64,000 nt of DNA, from contig JAHQIY010000014.1 in the NCBI GenBank assembly GCA_019054805.1, positions 744,001 to 808,000 on the forward strand. Reading direction: 5' to 3'. Each line of letters starts with the position of its first letter. Positions within the stretch are counted from its first letter, which is position 1. The notes below the pieces were generated by a model. It did no database searches and was not told the DNA's origin. It saw nothing but the letters and a program-made list of their open reading frames with translations. The stretch is from Brachionus manjavacas (taxonomy: Eukaryota > Rotifera > Eurotatoria > Ploima > Brachionidae). A program made the position numbers and the translations under genes. Of the stretch, positions 1 to 11,786 are shown in pieces.

Positions 1-1747
1 CATTAATTTTAATTGATGCATTTTTATATCAAAAAATACAAACATATTGACGAATTTTTAAAATTTAAGATATATCTGTTTTGAATGTTAATGATTTTAT
101 AACTATAATTAAATTTAAATTTTTTAAAATTTTTTTAATTATTCATTTAATAGAAATAGAATAAATTTTTAAGTTATTTTTTATTAAATTTGGAAAATAA
201 ATTGAGAAATGAAAAAAAAATTTTGCTTATCTAAATAAATCTAATATTATAAATCGTTTGAATAAAGTCAATTAAACGATGATCCTATTTAACAAAAATT
301 ATCGCAAAAAAGAATAATTAATAAATTTGAAAAAATACGAATATAATTTTAATTTTAAAATCAAAACCATTGAACACATCAGTAAATTCTCTTTCTTTTT
401 CGATCCTAATATAGAAAATTGATTTCTAGAAAATTCATAAAAGTTTAAAGATTTTAAAAATAAAAAAGTTAAAATTTTAATTTTTTTAATTATGCTGAAT
501 GATAGGTTCATCAGCGAATTTATATAAGCATGAGACCCGGAATTGTTAATTTTAGTTCTAATGAACGAAAAAAGTCAATGAATGCTTGGAAGAAAAATTT
601 TGGAAGTTTCGAGTCAGTTATGATGCAGAAAATCTTAAAAAAAATTTTAGGATTTTTTTTCATGATGGGGTGGAGATTTAATAAAGATATTCAAATAGCA
701 ATAAAAACAAAAGATTGAAATTTACTCTACGTTTTCTCACTATTTTAGATAACATACTACCCAAAATTTTTAAGAGATTTGAAACTAATTTACCAAAAGC
801 GTTTTAAAGACCATTTTGTTTAGATGGAATAATTTCTATAGATATAAAAGCTCAAATAAAATAATATAAATAAAAATTAAATATTTATATGTATATTAAC
901 ATATCTAGTAAATGACATACAACTACCACAGTTAGGACAAGCAAAAGGGCTTTAATTTAGCAAAGATATTTTTTTAAAACTCTTCAGAATTTTGCAGTCA
1001 TTTTTTAATTGTTGAAATAGAACAAAATTTTCAATCAAGATTTTTTTAAAATTTTAAATACTACATGAATGTAATTTTTCAAATTTTTAAATACTTTTGT
1101 CCTTAAAAATAAATTTCAATTTAGATCTTTTTTATTTTAGTTTTTTGAATGGGTCATTAATAAAAAAATATGATAAAAATAAAATTAATATAATAATTTA
1201 ATGATTAGTGTTGATTACCAGACTGATGATCACATAATCCACCAGATCCAAAATTTTTCCTCTGCTATTAACCTTAAATTCTTTGATGAAATTCTCCAAA
1301 GATAAGTAAAACATCATCCTACAATTTCTTAATTTTAGACTTGGAAGGTTCAAATAAAATTTAAAAAAAATTAAAAATAAATTTAATTTTCCATTTAAGA
1401 AAATATTTTTTTAGAGAGTTCAAATTTTTTATCAATATCAAAAACTGAATTTAAATTTGCATTTATTTTAATTTTAAAAAAAAATTCAAATATTTTCATT
1501 CATTTATAATGAGCATTTATCGACACTGCTCGAACAAAATTCAACTTGAATTAGCTCGTTTTGAAATTTAACTAATTCTGTGCTAACTAAGCACAAAAAG
1601 CACAAGTGCCAATGGTGTACACTTAGTAGAATTTTTAGCCAAAAATATTGAGTGAACGTTCTTTGAATTTAAAATGCAAAATATTTCATCCCCTTTTTTT
1701 GAAACATTTAGATACTTTTCGAAAATTAAACTCTTTTGCTCGTCAAG
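1..1747. other. AT-rich intergenic DNA
   Basis: No gene is supported here. The stretch is dominated by A/T homopolymers. Short open frames at 299-511 (-) and 530-718 (+) have no recognisable composition or domain. A somewhat more complex patch near 1203-1370 can be read on the minus strand as about 50 codons ending in a stop, but no flanking exon was found. Confidence 0.6.
1731..1737 (+). promoter_or_regulatory. possible 5' TOP-like pyrimidine tract of RPS17
   Basis: CTCTTTT lies 11 bases before the RPS17 start codon. Ribosomal-protein mRNAs in animals commonly begin with C followed by a run of pyrimidines, which couples their translation to growth signalling. The transcription start itself cannot be seen, so this is inference from position and composition. 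Confidence 0.3.
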
Positions 1748-2261
1748 ATGGTAAATATCCAATTTAATCAATCGAATCGATAGCTATTAGTTAAAAAATA
1801 AATTATTTTCTAAAAGGCTCGTGTAAGAACCAAGACTGTTAAAAAGGCATCCAAAGTATTGATTGAAAAATACTACACTCGTCTAACTTTGGACTTTCAC
1901 ACAAACAAGCGGGTATGTGAAGAAGTAGCCATCATCCCAAGCAAAAAATTGAGAAACAAAATCGCCGGGTTAGTCCACAAATGTGCAGCAATTTTTTTCC
2001 TAATTTTTTTCATCTAGATTCATCACTCATTTGATGAGACGCATTCAAATCGCCCCAGTAAGAGGCATTTCGATCAAACTGCAAGAGGAAGAAAGAGAAA
2101 GAAGAGACAACTACGTGCCAGAGACCTCTGTTTTGGAAGTTGACACCATTGAAGTCGACAGCGATACCAAAGAAATGCTTAAGTTTTTGGACTTCAACAA
2201 CATCCAAAACATGCAATTAATTGATACCAAAGTGCCTGGTCAATTCAGTGCTCGTCGTTAA
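1748..2261 (+). CDS. RPS17: 40S ribosomal protein S17 (eS17)
   Basis: Small-subunit ribosomal protein. Exons 1748-1750, 1817-1968 and 2018-2261 give 132 residues. The first coding exon holds only the ATG, and the intron begins directly after it. The N-terminus reads [14 protein letters not shown], and the body contains the near-invariant blocks [19 protein letters not shown] and [15 protein letters not shown]. The C-terminus is a little shorter than in vertebrates and ends QFSARR. Both introns are short (66 and 49 bp) with GT-AG ends. An AATAAA lies just after the stop. The gene converges on the glutaredoxin gene, with about 93 bp between the two stops. Identity is certain from the sequence blocks. 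Confidence 0.97.
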
Positions 2262-2354
2262 GTGAATTTAAATAAATGAAAAAAATTTTAAATTTTTCTT
2301 AACGATTTTATTGAAAAAAAAATAAAAAAATCCGAAAAAAAAATATTTATTTTT

Positions 2355-2717
2355 TCATTTTTCTTTGTTTAGAATTTTTCTCAGTTTCTCTTGATCTTTG
2401 GACAAATAATCCAGGTCAATGAATCCACCAATAAATTGACCATTGATAAAAATCTGCGGTACTGTTCGCAATCGAGTCTGATCAATCAACGAACTAATCA
2501 ATGGTTGACAATTTGACTCGGGACACTCATTATTCCGGTCAAGCTCTATGCTGCTATAGCTAAGATTTAGTTTGTTGAGCAGAGATTTAGCTTTGGTACA
2601 AAATGGACAGTTGGTTTTTGAAAAAACAACTATTTGATTTGAATTGATAGTTTCGTCCAAAAACTTCTCGTAAATAGTTCTATCTTGGCCTGAGTCCTTT
2701 CCTAAATTGGCGCCCAT
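2355..2717 (-). CDS. glutaredoxin (dithiol, GLRX/GLRX2-type)
   Basis: Small thiol-disulfide oxidoreductase that uses glutathione to reduce protein disulfides or glutathionylated proteins. A single exon encodes about 120 residues. The active site CPFC is at residues 37-40, preceded by the beta strand IVVFSKTN. The glutathione-binding TVP is near residue 86, and the GG F/D turn IGGFIDL is near 97. Length and motif spacing fit classical dithiol glutaredoxins. The N-terminus MGANLGKDSG has Gly2 and a small, polar context that could be N-myristoylated, as in some GLRX2 isoforms; this is inference. There is no obvious mitochondrial presequence. It lies 102 bp downstream of the TRMT1 stop on the same strand and converges with RPS17. 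Confidence 0.92.
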   Translation of the reverse strand: MGANLGKDSGQDRTIYEKFLDETINSNQIVVFSKTNCPFCTKAKSLLNKLNLSYSSIELDRNNECPESNCQPLISSLIDQTRLRTVPQIFINGQFIGGFIDLDYLSKDQEKLRKILNKEK

Positions 2718-2819
2718 CTAAATAATAAATTTTTTGTTGAATAATAAAAATAACAAAATTAATAGATTAATCACAATCTAAATTTTATTTTAAAAAAATC
2801 CATAATAACATTTTTTTTA

Positions 2820-4417
2820 TTAAGAAAAATCAGTAGTTTTCTTATTTTTTTCATTTTTATTATCAGAGTGTTCATTTTCAGATTTTCTTTTAGGCTTGGA
2901 ACCCGGGCCCCAGAACGGCGGTGGCTCCTGGTACCTCAAAAGATTGTTTTTTTTAGATATTGGCGTGCAATCATTACGCACTGTGAAATCGACATTTATT
3001 TTTGCTTGATTTTTTAAAATTTTGGACACTCGGTTCTCTGGTTTGAGCCATTTTTCTCCAACCGGCTTTAATTCCACCCATCTTTTTAGAATATCCCAAA
3101 TTACATGACTTGGCGCATCTGTTTTGATAGAATTTTTGGCACAATGCGAATAAGACACTTGGTAATTGCAGTTCATAATTGCTGAACGCATTACGTTATG
3201 GTTAGGCGTTTGACAGTGCATTACCGAGCATATGTCGTCCAAGATATAGTACAGTGGGTTGTCCAGCTCTTCACATGCTAAATTCAGCATGCCGACCATC
3301 CGCTCTATAGTCTTAAAACTAAATTTAAAAAAATAATAAGATTCAGAATGGATTTTTTTCAATAATAAAAAAATAAATATTACTCTTTATCATTTTTTGT
3401 TGCCAAATAGCTGAGGATATTTTGAATAAAAATTTTGTCATGTAACTTTCCGGTCCACACAGGTCCCACTAATTTCAGGGTTGCTTCGCAATTTTGACAT
3501 TTGTTCAAATTGTATTCACTGGTCGAATTAAATACAAATTTTACATTTCCTTTTGTGGGTACAGTTTTTCCGTACTTTTGTTCATAAAATGTGTGACACT
3601 CGGGACATATGTGGAAGAATCCGATGTCATTTATTGACTCTTTGGCCTTCATTTGACCATCATAGACCAGAACAAATAGACGAAAATAAAAATCAATGCT
3701 TAAACTAAGCACTGGCACAATGTACTTGGAGTACCTGGCAGCATGGCTACTTATTGACTGCAAAAGAATTCTTAGTGCTAATTCGTGACAACAAGGGGTC
3801 CGTAGAGACACAGAGCCGTATTTGGTAAAGCATGTATCAGCTCCATTGCCGCACAAAACACCGGCGTCTGTAGCAGTGACTAGTAGAATGCCTCCTGATC
3901 TAATCGAGCGGATGGCTGAGTCAAGAAAAGATGCAGGAGTACCATAAGGATCAAGATCAATGCAATCAAATTTTGTCTTCCAGTTTCGACTCATGGAATT
4001 CATCAAAATGGTCGCGTCGTCACAGCTCGACTTGACCAAATGTTCAACATTGTTCAACTTTTTATTCTCTTCTATCAAATCGACCGCCTTCTGGTCAAAG
4101 TCATTAGCCAATATTTCCTCAACATTCTCTACCTCCAGAGCGTAGCGCATTGAGCGAATGCCTGATGCAGCCAATGCTTCCAGTATTTTTAACTTTTTCG
4201 AATCATTTACTCTAGAGTAAGTGTTTAGGACACTTATTGATAGATCGCGGTTAAACTCTTGTATCGGATTGTAGAATACTTGATTTTTTGTTTTGTGAAA
4301 ATAAGCTTGAGCTTTTCCCTCGCTAATCTTGCTGTACAAGGCATCTCTTTCCGCATTGTCTAAGCTCATTTTAAATTTACTAAATAAATTTAATATTAAC
4401 CTTAATTTAGACTGCAT
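2820..4417 (-). CDS. TRMT1: tRNA (guanine26-N2)-dimethyltransferase
   Basis: SAM-dependent enzyme that dimethylates G26 of nuclear and mitochondrial tRNAs. Exons 4417-3384 and 3318-2820 (65-bp intron) give 510 residues. Visible motifs are NPIQEFNRDLS (about 50-60), the SAM-binding loop ALAASGIRSMRY (about 81-92), and the catalytic CIDLDPYGTP (about 152-161). A cysteine cluster follows (CPECH, then CQNC), and the conserved VGPVWTGKLHD lies shortly before the exon junction. The C-terminus has WGPGSKPKRK, a basic stretch suited to nuclear import. The CCCH zinc finger found in the vertebrate protein is absent, as in yeast Trm1. Two in-frame ATGs occur. The first adds a 16-residue basic, hydrophobic leader (MQSKLRLILNLFSKFK) that looks mitochondrial; the second, at 4369, would give a shorter form. 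Dual localisation by alternative starts is known for this family. Confidence 0.95.
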
Positions 4418-4510
4418 TCAAACTTTAAGAAAAAAATTCAAAACAAAATTCTCTTTAGATTAATTTTTATTAAAATTAAAAATTAAAAAGAGAATAAATA
4501 AAAATTCAAA
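4418..4510. promoter_or_regulatory. short divergent promoter between TRMT1 and LSM6
   Basis: Only 93 bp separate the two start codons, which point away from each other, so both promoters and 5' UTRs must fit here or overlap the genes. The interval is almost pure A/T with no clear TATA box in a convincing position. Confidence 0.45.
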
Positions 4511-4849
4511 ATGAGCAGAAAACAGACGCCCAGTGAGTATTTAAAGCAAATAATTGGCCGACCAGTGGTGGTCAAACTAAATTCCGGGGTCGACTACAGA
4601 GGTTTGAGTACTTTCTTTTTGGTTAAATGGTTGGCTTAAATTTGACTCAAAAGGTGTTCTGGTTTGTTTGGATGGCTACATGAATATAGCTCTGGAACAA
4701 ACCGAAGAGTATGTTAATGGTCAATTGAAGAATAAGTATGGTGACGCGTTTATCAGAGGAAATAATGGTATTTTTTTTGATTAACAATTTTTTATTTAAA
4801 ATTTTTTTTTTAAGTCTTGTATATCAGCACAGCCAAACGAAGAGTATAA
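4511..4849 (+). CDS. LSM6: U6 snRNA-associated Sm-like protein LSm6
   Basis: Component of the LSm1-7 ring (cytoplasmic mRNA decay) and the LSm2-8 ring (binding the U6 snRNA 3' end in the nucleus). Exons 4511-4601, 4654-4767 and 4815-4849 give 79 residues, against 80 in human. The sequence is almost identical to the animal consensus: MSRKQTPSEYLKQIIGRPVV, then the Sm1 motif VKLNSGVDYRGVLVCLDGYMN (split here by an intron after R-G) and the Sm2 segment GDAFIRGNNVLYIST. Introns are 52 and 47 bp. A polyadenylation signal AATAAA is at 4889-4894. Head-to-head with TRMT1. Confidence 0.96.
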
Positions 4850-4996
4850 TTTACCTATAGATAATACATTACTTTGCCTTTAAAGTTCAATAAAATACAA
4901 TTTGTTAAAATTTTATTTTTATTTAAATGGAATTAATAAATTAATTCTTTTGTCATATGAAATTGATTGTAATTAAAATATGAAATTTTTTTAGTT

Positions 4997-5623
4997 ATGA
5001 GCGAAAAAAGTTCAATTTATCAGGAAAGAGACATTTTGCTTAATTTAAGTTCTTGCTCCATTTTTCTTCTGTGTCAAGCAACTAGTCTCGGTGATTCCAT
5101 CGTAGAGGCTCTAATTGAATCGGTAAGAGAAGATAATCCATTGACTTGGCAATAAATATTTATCTAGAGAGATCAAATGAAAGTGTTCTACCAACTGATT
5201 AGCACTGTGCTCAAGGAAATTAGTGAAGATAAATCATGTAGCAATGTTCAGGTGGTCTACTCGAAAAATTTAGTTCTATCAATTCTTTGTTTTTTGTGCA
5301 GTAATTTTATATAAAAAATAAATGTTTATTTTTATTTAGTTTATTTTAAGACGTTCTATCTAATAATAAAGGTAAAGACTTTTTCATTGAATGTGGCAAT
5401 GCAAAAGATATATTGAACAAATTGATTGATATGAAACGCAGTAGTCACCAGAATTCTCTAGAAGACAAGTAGGTGTTGAAAATGATTTTAATAATTAAAT
5501 AAATTATTTTTTAGAGTATTGATTAATATTTTCCAAAATGTCAAATCAACCAATTTAGAATCTATTTTTGATAAGGAAAAGTTAAAAGAAATTGACAGTT
5601 TGTGTCAGCCACAAATTGCATAA
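4997..5623 (+). CDS. small alpha-helical protein of unknown function
   Basis: Not recognised. Exons 4997-5122, 5168-5300, 5351-5468 and 5515-5623 join in frame to 161 residues, all with GT-AG introns of 45-50 bp, which argues for a real gene. The protein begins MSEKSSIYQERDILLNLSSC and is rich in Leu, Ile and Ser/Asn, with no signal peptide and no catalytic motif. The pattern of amphipathic helices resembles a couple of ARM/HEAT-like repeats, but no family can be named. A T-rich tract ending in AG sits three bases before the ATG, which would suit an intron acceptor, so either an upstream 5'-UTR exon or trans-splicing is possible. It lies 147 bp after LSM6 on the same strand. Confidence 0.6.
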
Positions 5624-6417
5624 GAAAGAATTAAAATTATTTATTTCTTTAAGGAGATTTTCTTTTTAAACTAGACTGTGAAATAATTTGAAAAAAAATT
5701 GTCATTTATTTTTTGTAATAAAATTTTTCATCTTATTTAATCGTGATTTTTAAATGCCAAGTCGACAACAAACAATAACTAGTATTTAATGATAAATAGA
5801 GTAGTTTAGACTACAGGTAAATATACACTTAATTTAAAGGTACTAAAAAATAAAATAAAAATAATTAATTTATTCGTTTAAATATTTATTTACACGTAAA
5901 ATTAGTATTTTGCTTAAAATCAGTCTTTATAATCTTATTAAATAAACCCGCTTGTCTATTGAATTAAATTTTCATTCTCAAACTTTTTTTCAAGCATAAA
6001 TTTTTGACATTTTTATACGATACTCAATCATAATATTGATAAGAAAAAAATAAAAATTTAAAAGCATCCTTTTTATTAATGACACGTCTAATTGTATAAA
6101 ATAATTAAATTTGAAAAAAATTATTTTTTCTAAGACCGATTTTAAGATAAATATATCAATATCTCAAACGTAAAACAGAATAAAAAATTTTAAATTTGTT
6201 TTTTTTTTAATAAACAAAGGTAGAAAAAGATAAATCAACAAAAGGTAGATACGAATTTGGTATCATCAAGACTAAAATTTTATTACCATCATCATTAGTA
6301 GATCCCAATGAGTAAAAATGTTCTCAAGTAATAAAATTAAAAGATTCCTAGTAGTTTTTTGTTCTAATAATTGGGCCCGGTTTGTACAAATCCCCCGACA
6401 ATGACAACAAAAAAAAA
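5624..6417. other. AT-rich intergenic DNA
   Basis: Shared 3' flank of two convergent genes. No open frame, repeat or RNA motif stands out. It presumably holds the 3' UTR of the ceramide glucosyltransferase on the minus strand. Confidence 0.5.
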
Positions 6418-8167
6418 CTAATTTAATCTGGTCTCCTGTTCATTCATGTCAATTAGAACACTCATTGGTTTGTGATCGGGCTCGGAATTTGGAAATACCG
6501 GGTTGAGTGTCATCGGATTCGAAATGGAGTGATGATGCTGATGATGGAAGGCACGATTCGCCCTGATGCTCATAGATGTACTCAACAAGCTAATCTGTGA
6601 ATTTGAATGTGTTGGCGATATTTGAGCCAGCAGCGGCACTGAATTTTCCGCATCCGAATTAAAACTGTTCGAGTTGAGTGATGGTGAATTTTTGGTATTG
6701 ACCGAATAGGAGCTCGTTCTCTTATGACTACTGATAGGCTTCTTAATTTTGTTTATGCTTTTATTAGATAAAATAAGAGTCGATGAGGTTCCTTGGCTTC
6801 TGGGAATACTTGGTTTAGAGTCGTCCTTGATTTCTTCAGCAGTGCCGCCCCACTTGAGCCGGTATGTTCCCTCGCGCCAGCGCACAGTCGGGTTAGACGC
6901 CGCTTTCAAGAACAAATAGTAGCATATCGATTCTCTGTACAGCCAAGACAGTACATAGTCCAGTTTATTGAATGGAAGTTTGCCATTTTGGGTGATTTTT
7001 AGCAGTGTATAGTCGGATATGAGCCAGGCCAGGATGTGGAAAAGAAAAAAAACAAGACTGTTCCAGCCAAAAAGAACGTTTACGGTCCAACAAGTGCAAA
7101 GGCCGAGCAAAAAACATTCCTGCATGGGCTCTAGCCATGACATCAAGTTAAGCTTCAGTCTTAGTTTGCACCAGCGGATCATGCGCTTTTTCCAAGTGGA
7201 CAGCGAATAGGTCGCTGCGTTTTGCATCGCTGGCTGATGCGATAGTTGAATTATCCATTTACTTTTAATTTTTGTTTAATTAGTTTTAGAATAACTTTTA
7301 TTTTTGTGTTTTACTTGTCTAGAAAAGCTTGAGCTAGATAGTAGTCTTCGGCGATGTAGTTGCTGAATTTTTGCAGACCACCTATGGAATCAAGGACTGT
7401 TTTGCGCATCAGACATGACATGCCAGTGACGCAATTGACTCCAATTAAATTGATGAAAAGATACATTCGGCAATGAGAAGTTCCGAAATAGACTTTTTCG
7501 AGTGCGCCTGAAAATCCCTGTCGATCGCAAGAGAACGGCATTTGGTGCACTAGACCGACTTTGTCGGTCATTAAGGCGACCATGTCGTACAATGTGTCAT
7601 TGGCAACTTGGATGACAAAAATTAAGAATTTTTTTTTCAAATAAATTTTATTAAATTTTTTATTTACTTCTAATTCCTGCGTCAGAAATGAGCATGAGCT
7701 CATACTTGGCCACTTGGTATCCTTGTTCCATGTTGTTGATTTTGGGATTAATGCCTACAGTTTTTCCCCCGCAAAATAGCTTGGCGTCAATGCTCGGATG
7801 CTGTTCGATGAGATTTTTGACCACATTTATGGCCGGATCATTCACGTCCTGCACACAAAACAAAAGTTCATAGACAGGATACTCCATGACAAAAAAGGTC
7901 TCCAAATTCTCTTTTAGGTTGTCATCGACGCCCATCAAGGGCTTTATTATCGAAACACCGGGCAGTTTTTCACTCTCTATTTTATTCCTAGGCTTTTTGT
8001 GGAATTTGTACTTGCTGCAAATAAATTATTTTAATAATTTTTTTCTCTTTAACTATTAAACTAATAATATACCCATAAATGATCGACATGAAGTGCACGG
8101 ACCATATGGCTACAAAATAAATGAAGAATAATATAGCTAGAATGAAAATGACTATTTCATAACCCAT
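6418..8167 (-). CDS. UGCG: ceramide glucosyltransferase (glucosylceramide synthase)
   Basis: Transfers glucose from UDP-glucose to ceramide on the cytosolic face of the Golgi, the first step of glycosphingolipid synthesis. Exons 8167-8073, 8014-7668, 7606-7315 and 7261-6418 give 525 residues. An N-terminal membrane segment (MGYEIVIFILAILFFIYFVA) is followed by the GT21 catalytic core: LPGVSIIKPLMGVD, CVQDVNDPA, GGKTVGINPKINN, ISDAGIR, and VTGMSCLMRK with YIAEDY. The processive-type signature KKRMIRW ((Q/R)xxRW) follows, then C-terminal hydrophobic segments. Homology to vertebrate UGCG ends at GGTAEEI. About 115 extra residues follow, rich in Ser, Asn, Pro and His with no domain, making the protein about 130 residues longer than the human one. 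The gene is convergent with the small unknown gene. Confidence 0.95.
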
Positions 8168-9750
8168 TTGCTCCAAGAAAAGACTGGTTATCTATTTGAT
8201 GTTCAACAATAATTGAGCATTGCCAGTTAGATAGCTAAATCTATAGAACAGTTTTAAATTATTTGAAAGAAAAAAAACAAAAATAATTTATTTTAGGTTG
8301 CTAGAGTAGGGTTTTATTGTCGAATTATTCATTAAAAACATAAATGCAAAACTAAAATCACAAATCACTTTTTTTATCCAAATTTTTGTTCCCTGCCTAA
8401 ATGCAGCACCTGAGTCAAAAAATTATTTTTTCTCATTTAATTTGAATGCGAAAAAAAGATTTTTTTTAAAAAGAAAATTATTCGCTTTTTATCCAAATTG
8501 TCTAAAATAAATATTTTTGCTCAGTTAAATCTTGATTCGCTTGAAAGATTTTAGAACATAATTTTTGAGTAATTTTAAAAGATTATTAAAAAAAAAAATT
8601 TTGCTTTTTCAGGCGGCCCTGTTCCAAAAATTTTAACTATTAAATCATTTTTTAGACTAATTAATTTTGTTTGAAGTTAGTTTGTATCCGAAAAGCAATT
8701 TTTAAAAAATTTAAGTAGCTCGACAAAAATTTCGGCTTAATTTAAGCATGGCAGCTCTTGAATCCTTAAACCATAATAGAAATATTTGGATTTTCGATCA
8801 TATTTGGTGGTCTGGTTTCATCTTGTGTTAAAAGCACAATTTTTTTTTTCTAATTTATCACTATTAAATATTAAAAAAAAATGAATAAAATGAAATTATG
8901 CTTCAAATTAAAATTTAAGTATGAAATTCACTAAAATATGCTTGCGCGTCGCCTATAACTGTTTTAAATTTAAATTTTAATCATATTTACTAAGATACGA
9001 AGTTTATTCATGTAAATTACAAAAACATAATAATTAATTAATTAAAATTTGCTTAAGCAAATTAATTATTTAATCGTTGTCGTATTAGACAACTGTGATT
9101 ATGTTCTAATACATGTTTGTTTTTTATAAATAAATTTAAATAAATTTTTTTATTCTTACGAAAATTTAAAAAAAGTTATTACAATTTTTCAATCATTAAA
9201 ATAGTGAGTCTGAATAAAATCAAATATTAAATAATTCAACTCTTTTTATAGTTTTTTTTTCTTGAACTTAAACAAAAACACGAAATACTGAAGATATAGT
9301 ATTCAATAATGATCCAGCAATCGTTATTACCAATTTTTTTATAATTTCAAATTAGTTCAGTATATATTTTAAATTCCTAAAATTCAATATTGACTCATTT
9401 TATCTTCATTTATAAAATTTTGAAAATATTTGAATAATTTATTTGTTTTCAAAAATGATTAGATAAAATGAAATTACTAATTTTTGATCTCGAATCTGTT
9501 TTATCTATAATCAACTTTAAATTAAATGATTTTTTTGGATATTTTGTAGTCAAATTTAGTTGAGATTGTACTTAAAATTTTACAGCCTCTTGATATGACT
9601 ATTTCAAATTCATCAATGGATCTAGGAACATTGAATTAAATTAGAAAACATCAATATTTTGTTGGAAAAAGTGTTATTTTGGTAAGATAAAAGCAGACTG
9701 TGCATGACTTTAAACTTTTAGGTCTTAAAACAATTTAATTATTTTGCTCT
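8168..9750. other. AT-rich intergenic DNA
   Basis: Upstream flank of the glucosyltransferase. Nothing coding or repetitive is recognised until the LINE begins near 9750. Confidence 0.5.
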
Positions 9751-10910
9751 AATTTTTAGAGTTTCACACAGGCTCTTGTTATTTAAACTTAAAGCATATG
9801 GTTTCTTCAATAGTATCTTAAATTGGATAGCTGATTTTCTGTCAAACAGGAAGCAAAGAGTTGTTATGGGGGATGCTGTATCTGAATGGCTTTTGGTAAC
9901 GAGTGGAATTCCACAAGGATCCGTTTTGGGCCCGATACTGTTCTTAATTTTTATTAATGATCTGTCATACGAGTTGATCAACAAAAATGAAAAATATGCT
10001 GATGATACAAAAGTCATGTCGATTATTAGAGATCTTAAAGATGATTTAACACTCCAAAGAGACATTGATTTTATTTCAAGTTGGTCAATTACATGGTATA
10101 TTGATTTAAACATTGAAAAATGTAAAGTTATGCGCGTTGGACGCAATAATCCGAATTTTGATTACTCGATTTTTAACAAATATGGTACACAATTTATGTC
10201 AAAATCTATTTTGGAAAAAGATCTTGGAATTTATGTTCAAAATGACTTAAAGTGGGCTAATCAAGTAAGTTATAGCGCTGCCCGCGGTAACCGTATATTA
10301 GGTATGTTAGCTAAAAGTTATACCACGTTAAACATTGAAACATTGAGGCTACTATATACGTCGCTTGTAAGACCACATCTTGAGTTCGCTGTCAGTTCAT
10401 GGTGTCCTTACTTAAAGAAAGATATAATTGTGTTGGAGAAAGTTTAAAGGAGAGCAACAAGACTAGTTCCCTCTACCAAGGGTTTTGATTACGAAACAAG
10501 ACTAAAGTTATTGCATCTTACAAATCTAGAAACTAGGGGTACTAGAGGTGATCTTATTCAAATGTTCAAGATAGCGTATGGGTTTGAGTCAATTAACTTA
10601 TGTAATGATGTTTTTTAGACAAATAGTCGAAACTACAACTTAAGAAGTCATTCAAAGTGTATAGTCAAAGAGTATGTGAGAAATTGTATGCAGCGCTACT
10701 TCTTCTTAACAAATAGAGTTGTAAATGTATGGAATTCCTTGCCTCAGTTCGTTATTGATGCACCGTCGATAAACAAGTTTAAAGCAAGATTGGATGAATG
10801 GTTAACAAAACAACGTATAGTTATGACTTAAGTTACTGCCATGGCTCTTAAGAGCTTAACCCGTAAGGGTCGCAGTAAATTACTACTACTACTACTACTA
10901 ATTTAAAATA
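9750..10910 (+). mobile_element. LINE (non-LTR retrotransposon), 5'-truncated, CR1/Jockey-like, with (TAC)n tail
   Basis: One continuous frame at 9776-10447 encodes the middle and end of a reverse transcriptase. Visible are the [20 protein letters not shown] block, the catalytic YADDTK, and the downstream LGIYVQNDLKW and LVRPHLEFAVSSWCPY blocks. The frame then meets a TAA at 10445 but continues recognisably (RRATRLVP, TRGDLIQMFK, FFLTNRVVNVWNSLP) to about 10830, with a second stop at about 10617. The 3' UTR holds the palindrome CTCTTAAGAG and ends in six TAC units. The 5' part of the RT and the endonuclease are missing. Only about two breaks over 1 kb suggest a recent insertion. Confidence 0.9.
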
Positions 10911-11786
10911 AAGCATAACGTTTTATTGAATTAAAAAACATTAAAAAAATTTTAAAATAGAACTTCATTTTTGTTGCTGAAAATACACACACCACAATGA
11001 CTTAAGAAAATTAAGAAATAATTTTTTAGAGGAAAAATTAACTTAATTTATAACAATCACTCATTTTCAAACAAATTTTCGCATTCAAATTTTTCTTGAA
11101 AATTTCTGAAACCAAGTTTTTTCATTTACATCATCACATAAACTAGATCCGAATAGCAAAACTTTTTAGCTCAACTATGTAATAAATATTCCAAAAAAAC
11201 ATTTTTTTAATATAAAAAATACACACCAGGAAATTATATTACCAAAAACCTTAAATTCCAAAGATTATAATTTCGAGTTTTTTTGTCCACCAAATTTTTC
11301 AATTTTAATTGAAATTTAGGTCCAAAAGAGATCTGTTCTGTCCTCAAAGAACCTAAGTTCTTTAATTTATATGTGTATTAAATCAAATATGAATTAATAT
11401 ATGTATAAAAAATAAAGAAGGATAAGTCTTTATTGTATGAAATAAGTGATTAAATTTATACTTAATTTCCTTCAAAAAAATTGAACTTTATGTTAAAAAT
11501 TCAAAAAATCTTTTCCAAAAATTCGACAAAAGATTGAATAGTCCATCAAAAGATACTATGAATTTCATCCTGTTTTTAATTTAAATTAAAAAAAAACTAA
11601 AAATATATTATTTACTAAAAATCAATCATGAGATTTGATATTTTAATCTTATTAAATTTTAACAAAACATAATTTAAAAATTTATTAAATTTCACTTAAA
11701 ATTATTAAGTTACCTAGAAAATAACAATGAAAGCTAAAAATTCGGAATATAACATAAAAAAGCTAGGCGGATTGTTTAAAAATTAT
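10911..11786. other. AT-rich intergenic DNA
   Basis: No gene, repeat family or RNA gene recognised. It includes the 3' flank of TMEM65. Confidence 0.5.

Noticed and set aside
299-718. Two short open frames as genes
   Set aside because: Extreme A/T composition, no domain, no splice context; such frames are expected by chance.
1203-1370. Minus-strand terminal exon of about 50 codons
   Set aside because: Composition looks protein-like, but no acceptor, upstream exon or homologue could be identified.
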